Positions 36,128 through 43,962 of a stretch of 64,000 bases of DNA are shown here, one piece after another; positions within the stretch are counted from its first letter, which is position 1, and every line of letters starts with the position of its first letter. The stretch spans positions 23,485 through 87,484 of the forward strand of contig DATAUK010000024.1 of NCBI GenBank assembly GCA_036268295.1, written 5' to 3'. The translations under genes were made by a program, and so were the position numbers. This stretch comes from DATAUK01 sp036268295 (lineage in GTDB: Bacteria > Actinomycetota > Actinomycetes > JAFAQI01). Below the pieces are notes generated by a model that was not told where the DNA came from, ran no database searches, and saw nothing but the letters and a program-made list of their open reading frames with translations.

Positions 36128-36598
36128 TTACGAATTGGTTTTGGTTGGCTGCCCGTCCGGCGCGATCACAAACCAGTTGAAACCCTGGTCCTGACCGTTG
36201 ACGACATCGGCCTTGCGATCACCGATGTAGTAATACAGCGGCCAGTGGTTGTACGTCACAATCCGGCCGCCGTCACCCGGCATCGAACCAATCAGGCTCG
36301 GTTTGACTCCCGGACCGGCGATCACGGTGTGCCCGGCCTTGACGAACAGCGGCGGCCAAGCCTGCTCGCAGCCCTCAACCGAGGTGCACGACACCCGACC
36401 TTGCCGGTCGGGCAAGTACATGTAGAGCGTCGAGCCGTCGTTGACCAGGAACTTTCCGAGCGCCGGGCTCGAACGGAGGCTGAGCGTGACGTTCCCGTCC
36501 GCGCTCGGCCGGGACGCACCGCCCTGATGCCCGCCGCAACCGGCGACCACCGCGGTGCACATCATTGCGGCCGCCGCCGCGCTCAGCCGGCGCATCAT
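36128..36598 (-). CDS. COG4315-type predicted lipoprotein
   Basis: Start at ATG 36598 (MMRRLSAAAAAMMC), whose A overlaps the stop of the SCO1 gene (TGATG). 156 residues with a lipoprotein signal ending TAVVAGCGG. Two copies of the family's repeat are visible: FLVNDGSTLYMYLPDRQGRVSCTSVEGCEQAWPPLFV and IVTYNHWPLYYYIGDRKADVVNGQDQGFNWFVIAPDG. The biochemical function of this family is unknown. Linkage to SCO1 and CtaG points to electron transport or copper handling outside the membrane. Confidence 0.85.
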   Translation of the reverse strand: MMRRLSAAAAAMMCTAVVAGCGGHQGGASRPSADGNVTLSLRSSPALGKFLVNDGSTLYMYLPDRQGRVSCTSVEGCEQAWPPLFVKAGHTVIAGPGVKPSLIGSMPGDGGRIVTYNHWPLYYYIGDRKADVVNGQDQGFNWFVIAPDGQPTKTNS

Positions 36599-37380
36599 CA
36601 CGCCGGTGCCGCGAGCTTGTGGTCGAGCAGCCAGCTGAAGACCTGCAACCCCTGGCCGACGGTCCACGAGTCGACCGGGTTCGGCTTGTAGAGCGCCTTG
36701 ATCCCATCCGGATTGAGGAACTGCACCAGCGACTTCGGTGGTTGCGTGCCGCCGCCGGTCTTGACCTGCGGAGCCGCGTCGACGATAAACCGCTGCTGGC
36801 CGGCCGGGTTCAAGAAGACCAAGCTGTCCTGGTGGTCGACGTCGTAGGTGAGCGGCTTGTGGGTCCACCAGTCGATGCTCGCCGGCTTCCCCTCCTTGGT
36901 GCGGCCGTAAAAGACCCCGAAGAACTTCCAGAGCTTCTTGGTGTTGGCGGGCGTCGCCCGCAACAACGTCCAGTCGAGCATCGGCCCGCCGTACAACTTC
37001 TGGTACGCCGCCAGCCGTGCCGCGGTGTCCCGTTGCGGGTCGACGCTGATCTCGAGCAGCGCCACCTTGCCGGACTCGCCGTCCGCGGCCAGCGCTCTGG
37101 CCATGGCGGCGGTGTTGGCCGAGATCAGCGGACAGATGTCAGTGCACAGCGTCAGGAAGTCCGCGATCATCACCGCCTTGCCGCGGTACGCCGCGAGGGT
37201 GGTGGTCGAGCCGTTGGCTTCCGTCAGCGGGAGGTTGGCGATGTCGTCGGGGAGTTTGAGGCTCACCACGCTGCCAAGTGACGACGGTGGAGGCTTCACC
37301 GAGCTGCCGCAGGCAGCCAGCAGCCCGAGCACCGCGATAACGAGGACGCTCGCAGCTCGACGGGCGCAGACGCGGTGCAC
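36598..37380 (-). CDS. SCO1/SenC-family copper chaperone lipoprotein
   Basis: Start GTG 37380, one base after the ctaG stop. 260 residues with a lipoprotein signal ending LGLLAACGSS. The thioredoxin-like core holds the SCO1 copper motif CTDICP (CxxxC) in IADFLTLCTDICPLISANT and the later conserved His in DVDHQDSLVFLNPAG. It should deliver copper to, or reduce the CuA site of, cytochrome c oxidase. It sits between ctaG and the COG4315 lipoprotein in a compact operon. The spacing before the His, with a segment WWTHKPLTYD, fits the family. Confidence 0.88.
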   Translation of the reverse strand: MHRVCARRAASVLVIAVLGLLAACGSSVKPPPSSLGSVVSLKLPDDIANLPLTEANGSTTTLAAYRGKAVMIADFLTLCTDICPLISANTAAMARALAADGESGKVALLEISVDPQRDTAARLAAYQKLYGGPMLDWTLLRATPANTKKLWKFFGVFYGRTKEGKPASIDWWTHKPLTYDVDHQDSLVFLNPAGQQRFIVDAAPQVKTGGGTQPPKSLVQFLNPDGIKALYKPNPVDSWTVGQGLQVFSWLLDHKLAAPA

Positions 37381-37381
37381 G

Positions 37382-38422
37382 TCAGTCCTTCCCGGTCTTC
37401 GCGGCCGGCGTCGACCCTCCAAGCCTGGCGAGATAGGCGTTGTAAGCGGCGAGATGCTCATCGTCGTCAACCGTCTGGCCACGTCGGCCGGGCTGCACCG
37501 GTGCACTAACCCCGGCGTGCGCCACAGCATCCTGCAGGGCGTGCGACCTCGCACCCTCGAGCCAGTCCCCCATCGTGCCGTGTGCTCGCTTGTCACGAAG
37601 GAAGACGACAACCACGCACAGCATCAGCACGAACATCAGGGCGTCGCCGCCGACCCACATGATCGCGCCGCCGGTGTGCAGGTCGCTCAGCAGACTCGGA
37701 CCCCAGGTTCGGCCGGTCTTCGCGTACGCCGGGAACAGCTCGTGGTTGGCCTGCAGGATCACCACTCCGACGAACGTGTCGACCGGCATGCTCAACGCCA
37801 GCAACAGGAACCGCGACGGGAACGACATCTTCCACCGGATCGGCTCGGAGCCGAGCAGCGGCAGGAAGTACAGATAGCCGGCGACGAGATAGAGCACGTG
37901 CTCGGCGTCGTGCACGTGCTCGTGCTGCAGCGTCAGGTTCATGAAGCCGGTGAGATGCGTGCCGACGATCACCGCGGCGTACACGACGGCAGCAACCGGC
38001 GGGCAGGTCAGCGCCGAGACCACTCGCGACCGGATGACCGCCTTGGTCCAGCGGTGGAGCGGGTTGCGCGACGCATGCAGCAGCAGCGTCACCGGCCGGC
38101 CGGCGACCATTAGCGGCGGCGCGATCATGATCAGCATCAGATGCTGCACCATGTGAACGCTGAACAGCACGTCGTCGTAGGCGCCGATGCTGCTCTGCGT
38201 CGCGAGGACGACGACGGCCAGGCCGGCGTAGAACGACAGCGAGCGCAGCACCGGCCACGGTCGGGCCGGATGGCGGCGGCGTACCCGCCAGATGCCGGCC
38301 GCGTAGAGGATCGCGAGCAGCCCAGTTGCGATCGTCACGATCGGTGCGAACTGCCATTCAGTGAACGCGGTGTGCGTGGTGAGTGGCGCGCTCGGATCAG
38401 CGAGCAGCTGGCCGAACAGCAT
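37382..38422 (-). CDS. ctaG: Cytochrome c oxidase assembly protein, caa3-type CtaG
   Basis: 346 residues with seven or so membrane helices. The family signatures are visible: VHMVQHLMLIMIAPPLMVAGRPVTLLLHASRN (His residues in MVQH), LQHEHVHDAEHVLYLVAGYLYFLPLLGSEPIRWK and HTGGAIMWVGGDALMFV. This is the Bacillus-type CtaG, distinct from Cox11. It helps assemble haem-copper oxidase and is often linked to copper import. It is first in the ctaG-SCO1-COG4315 operon. Confidence 0.9.
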   Translation of the reverse strand: MLFGQLLADPSAPLTTHTAFTEWQFAPIVTIATGLLAILYAAGIWRVRRRHPARPWPVLRSLSFYAGLAVVVLATQSSIGAYDDVLFSVHMVQHLMLIMIAPPLMVAGRPVTLLLHASRNPLHRWTKAVIRSRVVSALTCPPVAAVVYAAVIVGTHLTGFMNLTLQHEHVHDAEHVLYLVAGYLYFLPLLGSEPIRWKMSFPSRFLLLALSMPVDTFVGVVILQANHELFPAYAKTGRTWGPSLLSDLHTGGAIMWVGGDALMFVLMLCVVVVFLRDKRAHGTMGDWLEGARSHALQDAVAHAGVSAPVQPGRRGQTVDDDEHLAAYNAYLARLGGSTPAAKTGKD

Positions 38423-38602
38423 CAGCCGACCAGTCGATCGGCGGTGTCGGCGTCGCCCCGAAAGGCCGAACGAGCCAGACCAGCGCGGTCGTCGTTCACA
38501 TCACGAAGGGTATGACCCGTGTATTCGCAACGGTTTCCCGGGTCGGTGACCAGCGGGTTTATTGAGGCGACCGGCGGCATGTGAATTGGTAACGTCCGAA
38601 TA

Positions 38603-39787
38603 GTGCCAATCGGATATCTCGTGACAACCGCGCTCATAGCCGGATTCACTGTTGTGGCGCTCGTGCCGCGACGGCGCCCGCACCTGCTTATGATGATCAG
38701 CTTCCGGGTCGGCATCGTCGTGAGCGAGCTGCCGTTCCTGCTCATGTACTACTTGGTGGCGGCGACGGCATTGGCGCTCGCCCAGCACGATGTCGCCTCG
38801 CCGGGCGGCTGGCTGGCGTTCGGGCTGGCCGCAGCCGCCACGCTGGGGCTGGGCAGGATCGCCTGGGAGGGGCTAGGCACGCGGAGCACGGTTGATCGCG
38901 CCCTGGCAGACTCACTCGGCGCGGACTGGCAGGAATCGATCGATCCCCCGACTGCGGCCCGGCTACGCCGGCGGCTGCCGATCGCCAGCATCATGGTGGG
39001 GCCGCTTCGGTTCCGCCGCGGCGACGTCCAGCGGATCGCGAACGTTCGGTACGGCGGCGCCGGAACCGCCAACCAGCTCGACGTCTACCGCCATCGCTCG
39101 CATCCGACTCGGAGCCCGGTGATGATCCATTTCCACGGCGGGCACTTCGACGGCGGCCACAAGAACCGCGAGTCGCGCCCGCTGCTCTACCACCTCGCGA
39201 GCGAGGGCTGGCTGTGCATCAGCGCGAACTACCGGGTCGGACCAACCGCGCGCTTCCCCGATCACCTCGTCGACGGGAAGCGAGTCATCGCCTGGGTGCG
39301 CGAGCACGCCGAGCGCTACGGTGCCGACCCGGGTGCGGTGTTCATCGCCGGCAGCTCGGCCGGCGGTCACATCGCCGCGATGGCGGCGCTCACCCCCAAC
39401 GACCCGGCGTACCAGCCTGGCTTCGAAACTGCGGACACCTCGGTGAGCGCGGCGATCATCCTTGGCGGCTACTACGGGTCGATCGACGCTGACGATCGGC
39501 CGGCATCGCCGGTGGCCTACGTCAACTCGGATGCACCGCCGTTCTTCGTCACGCACGGTGACCGCGACGCACTCGTGCCCGCCCAAGCGGCCCGCGAGTT
39601 CGCCGATCGGCTTGGTGCTGAGTCCGCCAACCCGGTGGTGTGCGCCGAGCTTCACGGCGGCCCGCACGCGTTCGACCTGTTCCATTCGCTGCGGTTCGAG
39701 GCGGTTGTCGACGCGATTGAGCGCTTCGCTGCCTGGGTGAACGCTCGAGACGGTTTGGAGATCGAGCGCCGAACACGGCACAATTAG
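38603..39787 (+). CDS. Alpha/beta-hydrolase esterase with N-terminal membrane segments (LipC-like)
   Basis: 394 residues from GTG 38603. Residues 1-75 form two or three membrane helices. The hydrolase domain shows the oxyanion HGG in MIHFHGGHFDGGHKN, nucleophile GSSAGG in VFIAGSSAGGHIAAMAAL, Asp in FVTHGDRDALVPAQ and His in HGGPHAFDLFH. This matches the hormone-sensitive-lipase-type esterases that mycobacteria call LipC. It is probably membrane-attached and hydrolyses short-chain esters or lipids. Divergent from ctaG across about 180 bp. Confidence 0.85.
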   Translation: MPIGYLVTTALIAGFTVVALVPRRRPHLLMMISFRVGIVVSELPFLLMYYLVAATALALAQHDVASPGGWLAFGLAAAATLGLGRIAWEGLGTRSTVDRALADSLGADWQESIDPPTAARLRRRLPIASIMVGPLRFRRGDVQRIANVRYGGAGTANQLDVYRHRSHPTRSPVMIHFHGGHFDGGHKNRESRPLLYHLASEGWLCISANYRVGPTARFPDHLVDGKRVIAWVREHAERYGADPGAVFIAGSSAGGHIAAMAALTPNDPAYQPGFETADTSVSAAIILGGYYGSIDADDRPASPVAYVNSDAPPFFVTHGDRDALVPAQAAREFADRLGAESANPVVCAELHGGPHAFDLFHSLRFEAVVDAIERFAAWVNARDGLEIERRTRHN

Positions 39788-39886
39788 CAGTCGGGGCGGG
39801 TGAGTGCCAGCGCCGGGCGGTCATGGGCGACGCGATTCGATGTGCCGCGCGACCGGAATGGACAGCTGCGGGACAGGGAGCAACGG

Positions 39887-40309
39887 ATGCCGACCTACGA
39901 GTACGCCTGCACCAAGTGCGGCGAGCGGCTCGAGGCATTCCAGAGCTTCAGCGATGCGCCGCTGACCAAGTGCCAGGCCTGCAAGGGCAAGCTCCGCAAG
40001 GTCTTCTCACCGGTCGGCGTGGTCTTCAAGGGCTCCGGCTTCTACAAGAACGACAGCCGGTCGTCTAAGGCGAGCGCCGGGTCATCGAGCGACTCGTCGA
40101 GCTCCTCCGACGACTCAGCGGGTTCGGCGTCGACGACGTCGGACTCCGGGTCATCGACCGCCTCGGACTCCGGGTCGGGATCGAGCACAGCAGCGAGCAA
40201 CGGCTCAGGCTCTAAGTCCGACTCCGGGTCGACCTCAGGGTCAACGCCGAAGAAGAGCACGTCGAACAGTGGCTCGGACTCCACAGGCGGCGGCAGCAAA
40301 GTGGCCTGA
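39887..40309 (+). CDS. FmdB-type zinc ribbon protein with disordered Ser-rich tail (Ruc-like)
   Basis: Start at ATG 39887 (MPTYEYACTKCGERLEAF), with GGGAG nearby. The first 42 residues form the FmdB/CxxC_CxxC zinc ribbon (CTKC...CQAC), followed by KVFSPVGVVFKGSGFYKND. The last about 80 residues are almost entirely Ser, Gly, Asp, Thr and Ala with recurring SDSGS units, so disordered. This architecture matches M. tuberculosis Rv0991c, reported as a redox-regulated chaperone (Ruc). The neighbourhood also matches (cyclo-ligase/galU nearby, mscL downstream). A chaperone role is inferred by homology. Confidence 0.85.
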   Translation: MPTYEYACTKCGERLEAFQSFSDAPLTKCQACKGKLRKVFSPVGVVFKGSGFYKNDSRSSKASAGSSSDSSSSSDDSAGSASTTSDSGSSTASDSGSGSSTAASNGSGSKSDSGSTSGSTPKKSTSNSGSDSTGGGSKVA

Positions 40310-40375
40310 CGGTCGCTCATCCACAACCGTTCCGTCCGCTCCCGGTAGCCCGCCGGCGCTCCGTAACCTCCGGCC

Positions 40376-41041
40376 ATGGACAGCCACGGCCCGCTCGCCG
40401 CCTGGCGGACCCTCAACGCCACGCTCGCGCTTCGCCGCCGGCTGGTTGTCGCCGCGCTCACCGGCATCGCCGTGATCAGCGGACTCAGCGCGTTGCGTCC
40501 GGCGCCCGCCACCACGACAGGTGTCTGGGTGGCGAGCCACGACCTTCCCGGTGGCCAACCACTCACGGCCGCCGACGTACGCATCGAAGGGGTCCCCCGG
40601 GCCGACGTACCGGCTGGCGCCTTCCAGACCTCAGCGTCGATGGTCGGAAAGCTGCTCGCGGCTCCGATCCGCGCCGGCGAGCCGCTGACCGACGTTCGCG
40701 TGCTCTCGACGGCATTATTGAGCGCGACCGGCCCACCAGGCGATGTCGCGGTGCCGGTCCGGGTCGCCGACGGCCCGGCGGCACTGGCACTGGTCCGCGC
40801 CGGCGATCTCATCGACATCCTCGCGGCAGCCGATCCGGACGACGGCGAGCCGGCGACGACCACCACGGTCGTCCGCGGCGTACGGGTGCTGGCAGCTCCG
40901 GCTCGCCTCGGCGACGGGTCTGGCGGCTCGGACGCAACCGCCGGGCTGATCATCGTCGAGGCAACCAGCCAGCAAGCCGCCGCGCTCGCCGAGGCTTCGA
41001 CCGGCGCGCGGCTGTCAGTGGCGCTACGCCGGCAACCCTGA
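40376..41041 (+). CDS. SAF-domain protein (CpaB/RcpC-like)
   Basis: 221 residues. One membrane segment lies near residues 24-41. A SAF domain (GVWVASHDLPGGQPLTAADVRIEGVP, then GKLLAAPIRAGEPLTDVRVLS) and a C-terminal beta domain resembling the Flp pilus assembly protein CpaB/RcpC (VPVRVADGPAALALVRAGDLIDILAA) follow. No other Flp/Tad pilus genes are in the window. In actinobacteria such orphan SAF proteins commonly sit between fmdB and mscL, as here; their job is unknown. Possibly an envelope glycan-binding protein. Confidence 0.75.
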   Translation: MDSHGPLAAWRTLNATLALRRRLVVAALTGIAVISGLSALRPAPATTTGVWVASHDLPGGQPLTAADVRIEGVPRADVPAGAFQTSASMVGKLLAAPIRAGEPLTDVRVLSTALLSATGPPGDVAVPVRVADGPAALALVRAGDLIDILAAADPDDGEPATTTTVVRGVRVLAAPARLGDGSGGSDATAGLIIVEATSQQAAALAEASTGARLSVALRRQP

Positions 41042-41112
41042 TCGGCACGCAGACCAAAGCTGGTGCAGACTGCAGCCGTGGTGAATCCAGTGCCCCGACG
41101 AAAGGCTGCGAG

Positions 41113-41514
41113 ATGACTGGTTTCAAGAAGTTCCTGCTCCGCGGAAACGTCGTTGATCTTGCCGTCGCCGTCATCATCGGAGCGGCCTTCGGCGCCCTCG
41201 TGACCGCGTTCACCGGCGACCTGCTGACGCCGATCATCGCGGCCCTCGCGGGCAAGCCGAACTTTGGCGGCCTCAGCTTCACGATCCACCACTCGGTGTT
41301 CCTCTACGGCGCATTCATCAACGCAGTGATCACGTTCGTGATCCTCGCCGCTGTCGTCTACTTCTTCGTGGTCAAGCCGATCGGCATGCTGATGGACCGC
41401 TACAAGCCCGCCCCGGACGAGCCGGTCCCGACCACCGACTGCCCTCACTGCCTGTCGTCGATCCCCCAAGCAGCGACGGTCTGCGCCTTCTGCACCCGAG
41501 ACGTCGCCGCCTGA
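41113..41514 (+). CDS. mscL: Large-conductance mechanosensitive channel
   Basis: 133 residues. FKKFLLRGNVVDLAVAVIIGAAFGALVTAFTGDLLTPIIAAL is the amphipathic N-terminus and TM1, and HHSVFLYGAFINAVITFVILAAVVYFFVVKPIG is TM2. It opens under membrane tension to release solutes in hypo-osmotic shock. After TM2 the C-terminus carries CPHC...CAFC (residues 113-129), a small zinc-ribbon-like module found in a subset of actinobacterial MscL in place of the long helical bundle. Confidence 0.96.
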   Translation: MTGFKKFLLRGNVVDLAVAVIIGAAFGALVTAFTGDLLTPIIAALAGKPNFGGLSFTIHHSVFLYGAFINAVITFVILAAVVYFFVVKPIGMLMDRYKPAPDEPVPTTDCPHCLSSIPQAATVCAFCTRDVAA

Positions 41515-41522
41515 CACCGCGC

Positions 41523-41598
41523 ATGGCACATGCGTGGGCCTATGGCCCCACCAATGGCACATCCGTGGTCCGATAGCCCCACCAATGGCACATACGCG
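41523..41598. repeat. 31-bp tandem repeat, two full units and a partial third
   Basis: Units begin at 41523, 41554 and 41585, each starting ATGGCACAT and the first two ending GCCCCACCA. The first two differ at 4 of 31 positions; the third matches for about 14 bases and then diverges. The period of 31 is not a multiple of three, which argues against a coding origin. The role is unknown. Confidence 0.7.
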
Positions 41599-41600
41599 CG

Positions 41601-41837
41601 TCAATCGCGGTCATGATGCGGCGGCCGCTCCTCGAGAAACCGCTCATCATCAGAATCCTCACCAGCACCGCCATGCTCCCGATCCTCACCAAGATCGTCC
41701 CCCCACCCCCCTACGCGTTCATCCGAAGTCGTCTCAGGAAGCACCGGCTCAGTCACACCCCAAACATAAGCCCGCAACAACCAAACCAACCCGCCGTCAC
41801 CAACGATCGAGGCGCGCAAAGCACGAACCGAGAACAC
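41601..41837 (-). CDS. Small uncharacterised ORF or gene remnant in atypical DNA
   Basis: A 78-residue frame from GTG 41837. The beginning is hydrophobic (LVWLLRAYVWG); the rest is acidic (VGGWGDDLGEDREHGGAGEDSDDERFLEERPPHHDRD). I recognise no domain. Its codons are unusually rich in T and G at third positions compared with neighbours, suggesting recently acquired or decaying DNA. The acidic, His-ending C-terminus resembles the tail of some mobile-type actinobacterial proteins (for example DUF222/HNH families), but this is a weak impression. It may not be expressed. Confidence 0.25.
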   Translation of the reverse strand: MFSVRALRASIVGDGGLVWLLRAYVWGVTEPVLPETTSDERVGGWGDDLGEDREHGGAGEDSDDERFLEERPPHHDRD

Positions 41838-41925
41838 GAAGGCGCATCGGTTGCGTGCGGAGCAAACCTAGGCTCGCTTGTCGAGCCGTGTTTGCGCAGC
41901 ATGCAATCGACGCGCCGCCACAGAA

Positions 41926-42609
41926 TCAAGGCTCGAATTTGTAGCCGAGCCCTCGGACTGTCAACAGATGCCGCGGCGCCGAAGGCGACGGCTCGATCTT
42001 GGCGCGCAGCCTCTTCACGTGCACGTCGAGCGTCTTGGTGTCACCGACGTAGTCACTCCCCCAGATCCGGTCGATCAGCTGACCGCGGGTGAGCACCCGG
42101 CCGGCGTTGCGCAGCAGGAACTCAAGCAGCTCGAACTCCTTGAGCGGCAGCGGTACGGCGTCGCGGTTGACGCTGACGACGTGGCGGTCGACGTCCATCC
42201 GTACCGGGCCGGACTCGAGCACCGAGGACGCCAGATCCTCCGGCTCGGTGCCACGGCGGCGGAGTACGGCGCGAATCCGCGCGACCAGCTCGCGTGCCGA
42301 GAACGGCTTGGTGACGTAGTCGTCGGCACCGATCTCGAGGCCCACCACCTTGTCGACCTCGGCGTCCTTGGCCGTCAGCATGATGACCGGCACTTGGGAG
42401 CGTTGCCGCAGCTGGCGGCAGACTTCCAGACCTGACAGGCCTGGCAGCATCAGGTCGAGCAGCACCAGGTCAGCGCCAGCACGGTCGAACTCCTCGATCC
42501 CGTCAGGGCCGGTCACGGCCATCGCGACCTCGAACCCTTCTCGACGGAGCATGTATCCGAGCGCGTCGGAGAACGACTCTTCGTCCTCGACGACCAGGAT
42601 TCGGGTCAC
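41926..42609 (-). CDS. regX3: Phosphate-responsive OmpR-family regulator RegX3/PhoP
   Basis: 227 residues. The receiver has ILVVEDEESFSDAL, phospho-acceptor LVLLDLMLPGLSGLEVCRQL, and YVTKPFSARELVARIRAVL. The winged helix has LPLKEFELLEFLLRNAGRVLTRGQLIDRIWG and TLDVHVKRLRAKIE. It matches RegX3 (PhoP of Streptomyces). It should bind 11-bp direct-repeat PHO boxes; candidates occur upstream of senX3/phoU, pstS and the pit operon. It overlaps senX3 by 4 bp and is encoded second. Confidence 0.95.
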   Translation of the reverse strand: MTRILVVEDEESFSDALGYMLRREGFEVAMAVTGPDGIEEFDRAGADLVLLDLMLPGLSGLEVCRQLRQRSQVPVIMLTAKDAEVDKVVGLEIGADDYVTKPFSARELVARIRAVLRRRGTEPEDLASSVLESGPVRMDVDRHVVSVNRDAVPLPLKEFELLEFLLRNAGRVLTRGQLIDRIWGSDYVGDTKTLDVHVKRLRAKIEPSPSAPRHLLTVRGLGYKFEP

Positions 42610-43781
42610 GGGTTCCCTGCCTCCTGCAGCAACGTCGGGGTCGCGGCCTCATGCCGCGAGCCTGAACCAAGCCGGATCGTGAAGGTGCTGCCGCTGCCTG
42701 GCCGGCTCCAGACAGTGACCTCACCGCCGTGGTTTCCGACGGTGTGCTTGACGATCGCGAGCCCGAGGCCAGTGCCTCCGGTTGCCCGCGACCGTGCCGG
42801 GTCGATTCGGTAGAAGCGCTCGAAGATGCGCTCCTGCTCGTCCTCGGAGATGCCGACGCCCTGATCGGTGACGGCAATCTCGACGACATCGTCGCGCAAG
42901 CGGACACCCAGCGCGACGCGGGTGCCGTCCGGGCTGTAGGCGACGGCGTTGTAGAGCAAATTTGCGACCGCGGTCACCAACTGGTTTTCCTCGCCGAGCA
43001 CCACCAGGCCCTCGTCGCCGCCACGCACGATCGAGATGTCGCGTGCCTCGGCGACCAGTCGAGCCCGATCGACCGCCTCGTCGAGTACGGCGTCGACCGA
43101 GACCTCGGTCGAGGCCGGAAGTGGTTCGCCGCCCTGCAACCGCGAGAGGTCGAGCAGCTCCTGCACCAGTCGTGAGAGCCGTTGTGCCTCGTGCTGCATC
43201 CGGCCGACGAACCGCTCGACCGCGGCCGGATCATCATGCGCGTCAAGGGCGGCCTCGGCCAGCAGCCGCAACGCGCCGACCGGTGTCTTGATCTCGTGGC
43301 CGACGTTGGCGACGAAGTCACGGCGTACCGACTCGACCCGCTTGGCCTCGGTCAAATCATCGACAACGAGCGCCACCTCGCCGCCTTCCAGCGGCTGGGC
43401 CCGCGCCCCTACCGCCACCGCGCGGCGCGGGAAGTCGTTGAACTCCAACGCAAACTCGGCGGTCTGCGGCTTGCTGGTACGCCGCGCCGCGTGCACCAGT
43501 CGGGAGAGCTCGCCGACATCGAGCGAGCTACCGCGCACTACACCGAGCTGCAGCGCCGCCGGGTTGGCGAGCCGGACGATGTCGTCGGCGTCGAGCAATA
43601 CCGCCGCGGTTGGCAACAGCTCAAGGATGGTCTCCGCCGGCGTGCGTTCACGCTTGCGGACCGACGGCTTCGGCGGATTCTGGGTCAACGGAGCCTGCTG
43701 CCGATGCCTGAGCATCCGGATCGCAAGTGCCAATCCGATCCCGACCAGCAGACCAACGAGTCCCGCGACGACCAACGCCAC
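42606..43781 (-). CDS. senX3: Phosphate-sensing histidine kinase SenX3/PhoR
   Basis: 391 residues. It has one N-terminal membrane segment with a very short extracytoplasmic part, then a PAS-like domain (ETILELLPTAAVLLDADDIVRLANPAA). HisKA has the phospho-accepting His in FVANVGHEIKTPVGALRLLAEAAL, and HATPase_c has VANLLYNAVAYSPDG, VTDQGVGISEDE and GGTGLGLAIVKHTVGNHGG. It senses phosphate through PhoU and PstSCAB rather than directly. It is divergent from phoU, with a 181-bp control region carrying PHO-box-like repeats. Confidence 0.95.
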   Translation of the reverse strand: MALVVAGLVGLLVGIGLALAIRMLRHRQQAPLTQNPPKPSVRKRERTPAETILELLPTAAVLLDADDIVRLANPAALQLGVVRGSSLDVGELSRLVHAARRTSKPQTAEFALEFNDFPRRAVAVGARAQPLEGGEVALVVDDLTEAKRVESVRRDFVANVGHEIKTPVGALRLLAEAALDAHDDPAAVERFVGRMQHEAQRLSRLVQELLDLSRLQGGEPLPASTEVSVDAVLDEAVDRARLVAEARDISIVRGGDEGLVVLGEENQLVTAVANLLYNAVAYSPDGTRVALGVRLRDDVVEIAVTDQGVGISEDEQERIFERFYRIDPARSRATGGTGLGLAIVKHTVGNHGGEVTVWSRPGSGSTFTIRLGSGSRHEAATPTLLQEAGNP

Positions 43782-43853
43782 ATGTCGATCATATGGAGGG
43801 CATACCGCTCATCGGGAGCCGCGACGACATCGGCTGAGCGTGTCCGGTCGACC

Positions 43854-43908
43854 TTTCACAGGGTCGCCCCCGCTCGTTCATCTGCCCGTTGCCTGCCGTT
43901 TACCGGCG
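43854..43908. promoter_or_regulatory. PHO-box-like 11-bp repeat array between senX3 and phoU
   Basis: GTTCATCTGCC at 43876-43886 and GTTTACCGGCG at 43898-43908 are exactly two 11-bp units apart. TTTCACAGGGT at 43854-43864 is two units upstream in the same phase. The intervening units are degenerate. Actinobacterial PhoP/RegX3 sites are 11-bp direct repeats of GTTCACC type, so this is probably the autoregulatory region for the divergent senX3-regX3 and phoU genes, as in Streptomyces. Confidence 0.6.
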
Positions 43909-43962
43909 GTGAGCAACGGTGGCGTATCCCTAGTCTTGGGCCGACGAATAGCAGGAGGCGTT

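Larger units (their letters stand above)
41515..41925. other. 410-bp intergenic region of atypical composition
   Basis: This is the only stretch over 300 bases without a confidently called gene. It begins with a 31-bp tandem repeat (41523-41598) and then becomes visibly richer in A and C on the plus strand (T and G on minus) than the surroundings. It holds one short minus-strand frame (41601-41837). It lies between the convergent stops of mscL and regX3. I see no tRNA, no clear terminator and no insertion-sequence ends. Confidence 0.6.

Noticed and set aside
39745..39765. GAGACGGTTTGG within the esterase gene, resembling the right end of the 62-bp element
   Set aside because: No partner arm or central segment is present and it lies in conserved coding sequence; treated as chance.
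40042..41604. A 520-codon minus-strand frame spanning fmdB, the SAF gene and mscL
   Set aside because: It is the shadow of three recognisable genes and begins inside the 31-bp tandem repeat; the composition is not protein-like.
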